Assembly: GCA_947489585.1 (NCBI GenBank)
Contig: CANLEE010000002.1
Span: forward strand, 186,001-250,000
Length of the DNA stretch: 64,000 nt
Direction of reading: 5' to 3'
DNA from: an uncultured Psychroserpens sp.
GTDB lineage: Bacteria > Bacteroidota > Bacteroidia > Flavobacteriales > Flavobacteriaceae
Positions 46,327-52,886 of the stretch are shown one piece after another (within the stretch, counting starts at the first letter, position 1; each line of letters begins with the position of its first letter). The position numbers and the translations under genes are program-made. The notes below the pieces were generated by a model. It saw only the letters and a list, made by a program, of their open reading frames with translations, was not told where the DNA came from and made no database searches.

Positions 46327-47121
46327 CTATAGTCTTGTAAATAGTAATAATGTAGTCGTAACTAATGACAGGACTGTAGCTATCGTCCCTAAGGTTTCTA
46401 CTGCAGTTTTACCTGTTCCAATTGATTTTTGTTTTAACGGCTTAACATAAATGATATCATTTGGCTGAATGTAATAAAACGGTGATTTCATGACATTAAT
46501 ATCGGTTAAGTCAATCGTGTGTATTTGTTGACCTTGAGGATATTGCCTAATAATTTGAACCTCTTTCTTATTACCTGTGACAGGAATTTCGCCAACATTA
46601 GCAATAGCTTCAAAAACATTAACTCTATCTTGAAAGAGCGTTATTGTACCAGGGTTTCCAACCTCGCCATTAGCTGTAAATCGAAGTCCAGATAATTTTA
46701 CCGTAATAAAAATATTTGCGGTTTCTTTAAATTGTTCTTCTAAAAGTTTTTCTTTTATCATGTTCTCAATTTCCGTAGTTGTGAAACCAAGTGCATTGAT
46801 TTTTCCAAGTGTAGGAATTCTTATGTTGCCATGTAAATCAACTGTAAAGCCGTCAAAATAAGCACGCTCAGCACTTGAAGCATTCAAATTTCCATCTCCA
46901 ACTGGATTAAAAATAGTAACATTTTCTTGATCCAACACTTTAATTCTAATGTTTAATATGTCATTAATTTGAACACGATAAGGTTTTTGCTGCTCTACCA
47001 TAATTTGAGTGGAGTCTACAGCTGTATTTTTATTTTGCAGATAGATGGTATCTTTATGTGGTATACAGGATGTAGATAAGATACATAATACTATTCCTGT
47101 AAGCAATAATAGTCTATTCAT
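46327..47121 (-). CDS. Wza-type polysaccharide export outer-membrane lipoprotein
   Basis: The protein forms, by family knowledge, the outer-membrane channel of polysaccharide export with the Wzc partner. The start at 47121 (MNRLLLLTGIVLCILSTSC) gives a signal peptide with Cys19 as the likely lipidated residue, although the lipobox (STSC) is weaker than the usual LxGC. An upstream start at 47160 would place 13 residues before the signal peptide and would cover the promoter. The polysaccharide export domain begins at PYRVQINDILNIRIKVLD, followed by SLBB-like strands (LSGLRFTANGEVGNPG). A C-terminal hydrophobic helix (LGTIATVLSLVTTTLLLF) ends the protein. It is the first gene of the 39-kb locus. 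Confidence 0.9.
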   Translation of the reverse strand: MNRLLLLTGIVLCILSTSCIPHKDTIYLQNKNTAVDSTQIMVEQQKPYRVQINDILNIRIKVLDQENVTIFNPVGDGNLNASSAERAYFDGFTVDLHGNIRIPTLGKINALGFTTTEIENMIKEKLLEEQFKETANIFITVKLSGLRFTANGEVGNPGTITLFQDRVNVFEAIANVGEIPVTGNKKEVQIIRQYPQGQQIHTIDLTDINVMKSPFYYIQPNDIIYVKPLKQKSIGTGKTAVETLGTIATVLSLVTTTLLLFTRL

Positions 47122-47143
47122 TGTCAAGTTGCTTGTTGCTTCA

Positions 47144-47151
47144 CAAATATA
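47144..47151 (-). promoter_or_regulatory. -7 promoter element of the polysaccharide locus
   Basis: On the minus strand the sequence is TATATTTG, a full match to the Bacteroidota -7 element TAnnTTTG. It lies 22 bases before the Wza-like start at 47121, which gives a short leader. A -33 TTG is not clear (TTT is at about the right distance). This is the only strong -7 match in the divergent gap 47122-47271 reading into the locus, so it is the best candidate for the main promoter. Confidence 0.6.
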
Positions 47152-47250
47152 GCCTATCACTATTAATATAAAAACTATTCATCGTTTTTTTAATATCTAC
47201 TTTCACGTTCATTTTATCAAAAAAGAAAATGGTAAATCACATAATATCGC

Positions 47251-47258
47251 TTTCTTTG
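47251..47258 (+). promoter_or_regulatory. Possible -7 element of the ABC-F gene
   Basis: TTTCTTTG differs from TAnnTTTG in one fixed base and ends 13 bases before the TTG start codon at 47272, so the transcript would have almost no leader. The PorV2-like gene (5087-5111) has the same layout with a TTG start. Confidence 0.35.
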
Positions 47259-47271
47259 TAAAAAATTTAGT

Positions 47272-49140
47272 TTGAACTATCTAACAGTAGAAAATATATC
47301 AAAATCCTATGGAGAATTAGAGCTTTTTTCTAACCTCTCTTTTAGCATTCATAAAGATGATAAAATTGCATTTGTTGCAAAAAATGGAAGTGGCAAAACG
47401 TCAATTCTAAACATCTTATCTGGAGCTGATAGTCCTGATTCTGGGCAAATAGTTATGCGAAACGGTTTACGCATATCTTTCTTATCACAATCGCCTCAAT
47501 TTAATCAAAACCTGACCATTAACGATACCATTTTCAATTCTGAATCCCCACAATTAAAGATCATAGAAAACTACGAAAAGGCATTACAAAATCCTGAAAA
47601 TATAGAAGCATACCAAAAAGCATTTGAACAAATGGATATTCATAATGCTTGGGAATTTGAACTCCAATTCAAACAAATTTTATCACAACTTAAACTGGAT
47701 AATCTCGACCAAAAGATTAGCACGATGTCTGGCGGACAAATAAAACGTCTTGCTTTAGCACAAGCGCTTATTAGTAATCCAGATTTATTAGTATTAGACG
47801 AACCAACCAATCATCTAGATTTAGAAATGATTGAATGGCTAGAACAATATTTTGCTAAAGCCCAGTTTACACTTTTTATGGTAACACACGATCGCTATTT
47901 TTTAGAACGTGTATGCAATGAAATCATTGAGCTTGATCACGGAAAACTATACACCTATAAAGGAAACTATTCTTACTATCTCGAAAACAAAGAAGCGAGA
48001 ATTCAACAAGAGCAAGTCGAAACTGGCAAAGCCAAGCAACTCTTCAAAAAAGAGTTAGAATGGATGCGTCGCCAACCAAAAGCAAGAACTACAAAATCGA
48101 AGTCTCGTATTGATGACTTTTCAGATATCAAAAAACGTGCACATCAACGTAGAAAAGATCATAAAGTTGAGCTTGAGATTAATATGGAACGCTTAGGCAG
48201 TAAAATTGTTGAATTTCACAAAGTATCAAAAGCCTTTGATGACCTCGTTATCCTTAATGGTTTTGAATATGTATTTAAAAAAGGCGAACGTATAGGTATC
48301 ATTGGAAAAAATGGAACAGGGAAATCCTCATTTCTTAATATGCTGACCAATAGTTTACAGCCCGACTCAGGGAAAATCATTATTGGCGACACTGTAAAAT
48401 TTGGCTACTACACACAAGGTGGCATCAACATTAAACCACAACAAAAAGTCATTGAAGTCATTAAAGAGTTTGGAGAATTTATACCCTTAACCAAAGGACG
48501 CCAAATTAGTGCCAAGCAACTCTTAGAGCGTTTTCTTTTCGACGGAAAAAAACAGCATGACTATGTTGAAAAATTAAGTGGAGGCGAACAAAAACGTTTG
48601 TATTTATGTACTGTTTTAATTCAAAACCCTAATTTTCTAATTTTAGATGAACCCACAAACGATTTGGATATCGTGACACTAAACATTCTTGAAGAATTCT
48701 TACTTGATTTTCCTGGATGCTTACTCGTCGTCTCTCATGATAGATATTTCATGGATAAAATAGTAGATCATTTATTTGTCTTTAAAGGCGGAGGTGAAAT
48801 ACAAGATTTTCCTGGTAATTATTCAGATTATCGAACTTACGAAGCATCAACACCAAAAACATCTAAAAAGACGACTGAAATCTCTAAAGTTTCTGAAGAA
48901 AAAGAAAAAGATTATAAGGCCGAAAAATTATCATACAACGAACAAAAAGAATACAAGAATCTTGAAAGCAAAATTCGTTCCTTAGAATTAGATAAAAAAG
49001 CGCTTGAAGCACAGTTTAATGATGTGACCCTTTCTCAAGAAAAAATTAACGAACTATCACAACAATTACAGGGCATAATAAATGACATTGAAACCAAAGA
49101 AATGCGCTGGTTTGAATTATCAGAAAAGTTTGAATCTTAA
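47272..49140 (+). CDS. ABC-F family ATPase (Uup/EttA-like)
   Basis: A 622-residue soluble protein with two ABC ATPase domains and no membrane part, which marks the ABC-F family of ribosome-acting translation factors. Domain 1 has AKNGSGKTSIL, MSGGQIKRLALAQAL and LLVLDEPTNHLD; domain 2 has IGKNGTGKSSFLNML, KLSGGEQKRLYLC and LILDEPTNDLD. The linker between them (about residues 235-300) is basic, as expected for a tRNA-contacting P-site motif, and the C-terminus is a coiled coil as in Uup. The start codon is TTG. Subtype (Uup or other) is a guess. The methyltransferase gene follows after two bases. Confidence 0.92.
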   Translation: MNYLTVENISKSYGELELFSNLSFSIHKDDKIAFVAKNGSGKTSILNILSGADSPDSGQIVMRNGLRISFLSQSPQFNQNLTINDTIFNSESPQLKIIENYEKALQNPENIEAYQKAFEQMDIHNAWEFELQFKQILSQLKLDNLDQKISTMSGGQIKRLALAQALISNPDLLVLDEPTNHLDLEMIEWLEQYFAKAQFTLFMVTHDRYFLERVCNEIIELDHGKLYTYKGNYSYYLENKEARIQQEQVETGKAKQLFKKELEWMRRQPKARTTKSKSRIDDFSDIKKRAHQRRKDHKVELEINMERLGSKIVEFHKVSKAFDDLVILNGFEYVFKKGERIGIIGKNGTGKSSFLNMLTNSLQPDSGKIIIGDTVKFGYYTQGGINIKPQQKVIEVIKEFGEFIPLTKGRQISAKQLLERFLFDGKKQHDYVEKLSGGEQKRLYLCTVLIQNPNFLILDEPTNDLDIVTLNILEEFLLDFPGCLLVVSHDRYFMDKIVDHLFVFKGGGEIQDFPGNYSDYRTYEASTPKTSKKTTEISKVSEEKEKDYKAEKLSYNEQKEYKNLESKIRSLELDKKALEAQFNDVTLSQEKINELSQQLQGIINDIETKEMRWFELSEKFES

Positions 49141-49142
49141 CC

Positions 49143-49913
49143 ATGTTTCAGATTATTGAATACATAAAATTTTTATTTAAGTCTACCAATCAACACGGCG
49201 TACATTCCCCTTTTGTTTATGATTTGGTTACCAAATGTTTTTATGACAACACTAAGCATGAAACATATTCAACATTATCAAATTACAGAAAGGCATTACT
49301 AAGCAATAAGGAATCTATTGAAATTACCGATTTTGGTTCTGGTTCAAGAGTGTTCAAATCTAACACTAGAGCTATAAATAAGATTGCTAAAACATCTGGA
49401 ACCTCAAAAAAAAGAGCTCAATTATTATTTAGAATCGTTAAGTACTTCAAACCAAAACACACACTAGAATTAGGAACATCTTTAGGTATTGCTACCCAAG
49501 CTATGGCATTAGGTCATCCAGAAAACAACATTATATCTATTGAAGGTTGCGCTCATATTTCAGAATTCACAAAACAACACTTATCCGATTTTAATATTAA
49601 AAATGTATCACTCAAAACTGGCGAGTTTGAAACCATGCTTCCGAAGTTAAAAGACTCTAATTATGACCTTATCTTTTTTGATGGAAATCACAATAAAGAA
49701 GCCACACTTGATTATTTTAATACCTTAATCGAAACAGCACATAACGATTCAGTTTTTATTTTTGATGATATTTATTGGTCAAAAGATATGCTTGAGACTT
49801 GGAATATCATAAAAACTCATCCCAAAGTCACAGTGACTATCGATACATTTTTTTGGGGATTTGTAAGCTTTAGAAAAGAACAAGCCAAAGAAAATTTCAC
49901 GATTAGATTGTAA
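49143..49913 (+). CDS. Class I SAM-dependent O-methyltransferase
   Basis: A 256-residue Rossmann-fold methyltransferase of the Methyltransf_24 / catechol-type group. SAM motif I is HTLELGTSLGIATQAMALG (about residue 112), post-I is NIISIEGCAHISEFTK, and motif IV is YDLIFFDGNHNKEATLDYF, with the Asp-Gly-Asn-His pattern of this group. It begins FQIIEYIKFLFKSTNQHGVHSPFVYD, a phrase (GVHSPFVY) found in many Flavobacteriaceae proteins of this type. It is co-directional with the ABC-F gene, two bases apart. Substrate unknown. Confidence 0.88.
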   Translation: MFQIIEYIKFLFKSTNQHGVHSPFVYDLVTKCFYDNTKHETYSTLSNYRKALLSNKESIEITDFGSGSRVFKSNTRAINKIAKTSGTSKKRAQLLFRIVKYFKPKHTLELGTSLGIATQAMALGHPENNIISIEGCAHISEFTKQHLSDFNIKNVSLKTGEFETMLPKLKDSNYDLIFFDGNHNKEATLDYFNTLIETAHNDSVFIFDDIYWSKDMLETWNIIKTHPKVTVTIDTFFWGFVSFRKEQAKENFTIRL

Positions 49914-50028
49914 CATCATCTACTATTTGACGTCATATTATAAATTGAAATCTGTAACTTGCCGTTCAATAGTTTAGTGTTTTAAACTTTAGGCACTTAT
50001 AACTTAAATACTTATAACCATAACCACT

Positions 50029-50712
50029 ATGAGTAACGTCATTGAAATTAGAGACATCATTCGTGATTTTCAACTCGGTCAAGAAACCGTTCATGTTTTA
50101 AAAGGTATCGATTTAGATATTGAAATAGGTGATTATGTAGCCATTATGGGACCTTCAGGTTCTGGAAAATCTACACTTATGAATCTCTTAGGTTGTTTAG
50201 ATACACCTACGGCTGGAAGCTACATACTTAATGGTAAAGATGTGAGTCAAATGAGTGATGATGATTTAGCTGATATTAGAAATACCGAAATTGGCTTCGT
50301 TTTTCAAACCTTTAATCTCTTACCAAGAACAACGGCTTTAGATAACGTTGCCTTACCTATGGTGTACGCTGGAGCTTCAAAATCTGAACGTAAACAACGT
50401 GCCGAAGAAGTCCTTACAGATGTTGGTCTTGCCGATCGTATGGATCATAAACCAAATCAATTGTCTGGTGGTCAACGTCAACGTGTAGCTGTTGGTCGTG
50501 CATTAGTAAATAAACCTTCTATTATACTTGCCGATGAGCCAACTGGAAATCTCGATTCTAAAACAGGTTTTGAAATCATGGCACTTTTTGATGAGATTCA
50601 CAAAGCTGGGAATACAGTAATCATGGTGACACATGAAGAAGATATTGCAGCTCATGCTAAACGTGTCATTAGACTTCGTGATGGCATCATAGAAAGTGAT
50701 ACTAGAAATTAA
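50029..50712 (+). CDS. ABC transporter ATP-binding protein, LolD/MacB-like
   Basis: A 227-residue ATPase of the LolD/MacB/FtsE group. Walker A is [15 protein letters not shown] (about residues 37-45), then the Q-loop [16 protein letters not shown], the signature [16 protein letters not shown], Walker [15 protein letters not shown] and the switch His in VTHEEDI. LolD pairs with LolC/E permeases to release lipoproteins; MacB-type relatives export other cargo. No permease gene is adjacent: the next four genes encode small proteins only. The partner must lie elsewhere. A role in lipoprotein sorting would fit with lnt in the same window, but this is only a guess. Confidence 0.9.
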   Translation: MSNVIEIRDIIRDFQLGQETVHVLKGIDLDIEIGDYVAIMGPSGSGKSTLMNLLGCLDTPTAGSYILNGKDVSQMSDDDLADIRNTEIGFVFQTFNLLPRTTALDNVALPMVYAGASKSERKQRAEEVLTDVGLADRMDHKPNQLSGGQRQRVAVGRALVNKPSIILADEPTGNLDSKTGFEIMALFDEIHKAGNTVIMVTHEEDIAAHAKRVIRLRDGIIESDTRN

Positions 50713-50714
50713 AC

Positions 50715-51113
50715 ATGGGATTTCCTTGGCTAATAGTAGCGTTAAGTATTGGCTTTATTTTTGTATTTATTCAAAACAAAAAGCAACTACATAGCGCTTT
50801 TTATAAAGACTTAAATCTTACACAACTTGAAAACGAACTGTTTAAACTATTAGATGATATACTCGATAAAGTAGATCCTACTTCAGATTTTTCAAATGTA
50901 GATTTCGAAAACTTTGAAGCCTTTGATAAGGAAATTGCCAATTATAAAGCTGGCATCATCGATAATAATGCCCTTAGAATTGATTTTTTAAAAGACGAAT
51001 TTTCTCCAACTGGTGGATTTAAAATCTTATCTGATGATAATGGATGGCAAAAAGAATTTCAGGCAATTAGCAAAAGATTCTTTAACTTGTATGATGCTTT
51101 TATAAATTACTAA
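50715..51113 (+). CDS. Unknown membrane-anchored protein, 132 residues
   Basis: No recognised family. The N-terminus is one hydrophobic helix (GFPWLIVALSIGFIFVFIQ, residues 2-20) followed by a short basic turn (KKQ); the rest is soluble, acidic and helical (LENELFKLLDDILDKVD and similar). It would be anchored in the inner membrane with the body in the cytoplasm. It follows the LolD-like gene by two bases and precedes two tiny genes by eight and six bases, so it is clearly part of that operon. Function unknown. Confidence 0.7.
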   Translation: MGFPWLIVALSIGFIFVFIQNKKQLHSAFYKDLNLTQLENELFKLLDDILDKVDPTSDFSNVDFENFEAFDKEIANYKAGIIDNNALRIDFLKDEFSPTGGFKILSDDNGWQKEFQAISKRFFNLYDAFINY

Positions 51114-51121
51114 TAGAATAC

Positions 51122-51244
51122 ATGTTACTATATATTATCATTATAGCTTTAATTATTGCTTTTATTGGTAATCCTTTTCGTGCTAGACGTTCTAACTATA
51201 AGAATTCCTACCAAAAGAAAAAGATTAAACGACGTTTTAAATAA
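51122..51244 (+). CDS. Tiny membrane protein, 40 residues
   Basis: An ATG-started frame of 40 codons: MLLYIIIIALIIAFIGNP is one hydrophobic helix, followed by a very basic tail (RARRSNYKNSYQKKKIKRRF). Eight bases after the 132-residue gene and six before the next, in the same orientation, which supports translation. It is short enough to be missed by gene callers. The next gene (51251) has the same design, so they may be a duplicated pair. No family is recognised. Confidence 0.55.
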   Translation: MLLYIIIIALIIAFIGNPFRARRSNYKNSYQKKKIKRRFK

Positions 51245-51250
51245 ACTCCT

Positions 51251-51379
51251 ATGCTGTATTTGATTGCCATCCTTATCGCACTCTACATGTTTATCAAAAT
51301 CATGTCGAAGAGAAATCAACGTCGAAGAGAAACGTCGAGAAAGCGATCTATGTTTGATAAAGGTGGTTTTAGACGATAA
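51251..51379 (+). CDS. Tiny membrane protein, 42 residues
   Basis: A 42-codon frame: MLYLIAILIALYMFIKIM is one hydrophobic helix, followed by a basic, Arg-rich tail (SKRNQRRRETSRKRSMFDK) and a GGFRR end. Its helix-plus-basic-tail design matches the 40-residue neighbour, and it is three bases from the next gene. Such proteins often bind larger membrane complexes; nothing in the sequence shows which one. Confidence 0.55.
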   Translation: MLYLIAILIALYMFIKIMSKRNQRRRETSRKRSMFDKGGFRR

Positions 51380-51382
51380 ACT

Positions 51383-51580
51383 ATGGTTGCAAAAATTCTA
51401 CTGATTGGTATTGGATTAATCTTAAGTTTAGTTGGTGCGTTTTATTCCTACGGAATTCTCCTGTATACAGGAAAAGAAAGTGATGATTCGGCATCGTATT
51501 TCGTCATCATTCCCATTTTAATACTCTTTTTAGGCGTTTATCTCATTAGAAAAGGAATTATTCTTAAACGACATTCGTAA
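51383..51580 (+). CDS. Small membrane protein with two helices, 65 residues
   Basis: Two hydrophobic segments (ILLIGIGLILSLVGAFYSYGI and YFVIIPILILFLGVYLI) joined by a short acidic loop (TGKESDDSA), with a basic end (RKGIILKRHS). No family recognised. It is the last gene of the LolD-like operon (three bases after the 42-residue gene); the cobalamin adenosyltransferase gene that follows has a promoter of its own. Confidence 0.65.
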   Translation: MVAKILLIGIGLILSLVGAFYSYGILLYTGKESDDSASYFVIIPILILFLGVYLIRKGIILKRHS

Positions 51581-51622
51581 TATCTCAAATAAAAACTTAA
51601 TGTAATTCGCTTCAAAAACTCG

Positions 51623-51630
51623 TAACTTTG
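51623..51630 (+). promoter_or_regulatory. -7 promoter element of the cobalamin adenosyltransferase gene
   Basis: TAACTTTG fully matches the Bacteroidota -7 element TAnnTTTG and is 25 bases before the ATG at 51656. At the -33 distance the sequence is ATG/TGT, not TTG, so the upstream half is weak. Confidence 0.5.
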
Positions 51631-51655
51631 AATTCACAAGAACTCGTGAACGACT

Positions 51656-52231
51656 ATGAAAATATATACAAAAACAGGAGATAAGGGAACAACAGCACTT
51701 TTTGGTGGCACACGTGTTCCAAAACACCATATTAGAATTGATAGCTACGGAACCGTTGACGAACTCAATTCACATTTAGGATTAATTAGAGATCAGGATA
51801 TCAATAATCATTATAAAGACGTGCTTATTGATATTCAGGATAAATTATTTACGGTCGGTGCCATTCTAGCAACCGATCCTGAAAAGGCAACCCTTAAAAA
51901 TGGAAAGCAACGTCTTAATATTCCGAAAATTTCCGAAGACGACATAGCTCAACTAGAACAGGAAATGGATACGATGAACGAAGCCTTACCGCCAATGACG
52001 CACTTTGTATTACCTGGCGGACATCAAACTGTGTCATTCTGTCACATCGCGCGCTGCGTATGCCGAAGAGCCGAACGTTTAGCGAGTGCTCTGAAAGATC
52101 TTGAACCTTTTCAACCCGAAAGTTTAAAGTACTTAAACCGACTTTCTGACTACCTCTTTGTATTGGCACGAAAGTTGTCTTATGACTTGCAAGCCGAAGA
52201 AGTAAAATGGATTCCGAAGAAAGAATCCTAA
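51656..52231 (+). CDS. Cob(I)yrinic acid a,c-diamide/cob(I)alamin adenosyltransferase, PduO type
   Basis: The enzyme transfers the adenosyl group of ATP to reduced cobalamin to make coenzyme B12. The 191 residues are a four-helix bundle of the PduO/MMAB family: the ATP-binding N-terminus KIYTKTGDKGTTALFGG, SYGTVDELNSHLGL, and the C-terminal RCVCRRAERLASAL and LNRLSDYLFVLARKL are all family marks. No other B12 genes are near, so it probably salvages imported cobalamin for enzymes such as methylmalonyl-CoA mutase. It has its own promoter-like element. Confidence 0.94.
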   Translation: MKIYTKTGDKGTTALFGGTRVPKHHIRIDSYGTVDELNSHLGLIRDQDINNHYKDVLIDIQDKLFTVGAILATDPEKATLKNGKQRLNIPKISEDDIAQLEQEMDTMNEALPPMTHFVLPGGHQTVSFCHIARCVCRRAERLASALKDLEPFQPESLKYLNRLSDYLFVLARKLSYDLQAEEVKWIPKKES

Positions 52232-52328
52232 AGTACCACTTTGCAGAATAATTGATTAGTTCTACTAGGCTTAAATGATTGAAACTATAAGTTCTTTTAA
52301 ATTTTTATTTAATTAATTCACTTTTTTC

Positions 52329-52358
52329 TTGACTTTATGAACTATAATTTTATTTTTG
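52329..52358 (+). promoter_or_regulatory. Full Bacteroidota-type promoter of the DUF2795 gene
   Basis: TTG at 52329-52331, a 19-base spacer, and TATTTTTG (then C) at 52351-52358 match the consensus TTG-N19-TAnnTTTGC exactly. The predicted RNA start is about ten bases before the ATG at 52382. This is the best promoter in the window. Confidence 0.75.
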
Positions 52359-52381
52359 CAAAAAAATAAACCCATAAAGAA

Positions 52382-52603
52382 ATGTATTGGACATTAGAAT
52401 TAGCATCTTATTTAAGTGATGCGCCTTGGCCAGCAACAAAAGACGAATTAATAGATTACGCTATTAGAACAGGAGCTCCTTTAGAAGTTGTTGAAAATCT
52501 ACAAGCGATAGAAGACGAAGGCGACTCTTATGATTCCATCGAAGAAATCTGGTCAGATTATCCAACTGATGAAGATTATCTCTGGAACGAAGACGAATAT
52601 TAA
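52382..52603 (+). CDS. DUF2795 domain protein
   Basis: A 73-residue acidic protein of the DUF2795 family (marks: SDAPWPATKDELIDYAIR, then GAPLEVVENLQAI and the acidic end IWSDYPTDEDYLWNEDE). It is commonly found next to secA in Flavobacteriaceae, as here. The function is unknown; the fold is thought to be a small helical domain. It has its own strong promoter and ends at a pair of hairpins, so it is transcribed apart from secA. Confidence 0.88.
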   Translation: MYWTLELASYLSDAPWPATKDELIDYAIRTGAPLEVVENLQAIEDEGDSYDSIEEIWSDYPTDEDYLWNEDEY

Positions 52604-52630
52604 AGTAATTTGAAGGTCAAATTACTTTAA
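52600..52630 (+). other. Perfect 13-bp stem-loop overlapping the DUF2795 stop codon
   Basis: TTAAAGTAATTTG (52600-52612), loop AAGGT, CAAATTACTTTAA (52618-52630) form a perfect stem that starts in the stop codon. It is not followed by a U-run, so it is not a classic terminator; with the next hairpin it may stabilise the 3' end of the short mRNA. Confidence 0.7.
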
Positions 52631-52646
52631 ACGTAAAATAAAAGTT

Positions 52647-52673
52647 AAAAAGTCTCATTTAGAGACTTTTTTT
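52647..52673 (+). terminator. Intrinsic terminator after the DUF2795 gene
   Basis: AAAAAGTCTC (52647-52656), loop ATTTA, GAGACTTTTT (52662-52671) pair perfectly, and the 3' arm runs into seven T (52667-52673). It should stop transcription from the DUF2795 promoter and, as the stem is A/T symmetrical, it may also work in reverse. Confidence 0.82.
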
Positions 52674-52708
52674 GTGCCTGAAATTTTCAGTATAACTAAC
52701 ACAAATCA

Positions 52709-52716
52709 TATCTTTG
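52709..52716 (+). promoter_or_regulatory. -7 promoter element of secA
   Basis: TATCTTTG is a full match to TAnnTTTG. It lies just past the terminator and 170 bases before the secA start, so the secA mRNA would have a long leader that includes the inverted repeat at 52765-52840. No good -33 TTG is present. Confidence 0.5.
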
Positions 52717-52764
52717 AGGTGTAAAAATCTTAAAGATGCAAGGTGATTCAAAAAAAGTAAAAAC

Positions 52765-52840
52765 GTCAACCTGAACTCGTTTCAGGTTCTCACAACTAGA
52801 GTTGAAAAATCATGAGATTCTGAACCAGGTTCAGAATGAC
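52765..52840. repeat. Dispersed intergenic palindrome (28-base arms) in the secA leader
   Basis: The left arm (52765-52792, GTCAACCTGAACTCGTTTCA...) and right arm (52813-52840, ...CAGGTTCAGAATGAC) are inverted copies with 21 of 28 positions paired and a 20-base spacer. Each arm is itself a variant of the unit found at 61633-61660 and 61724-61751 (core CTGAA-N5-TTCAG followed by RATGAC). The unit therefore occurs at least four times in the window. Confidence 0.7.
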
Positions 52841-52886
52841 AACACTAGTATTTTGGTAATCATCTTATTAAAATAAATAAACACAA

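Noticed and set aside
51915..52169. 84-codon minus-strand frame inside the adenosyltransferase gene
   Set aside because: Antisense shadow of a conserved gene; no motif.
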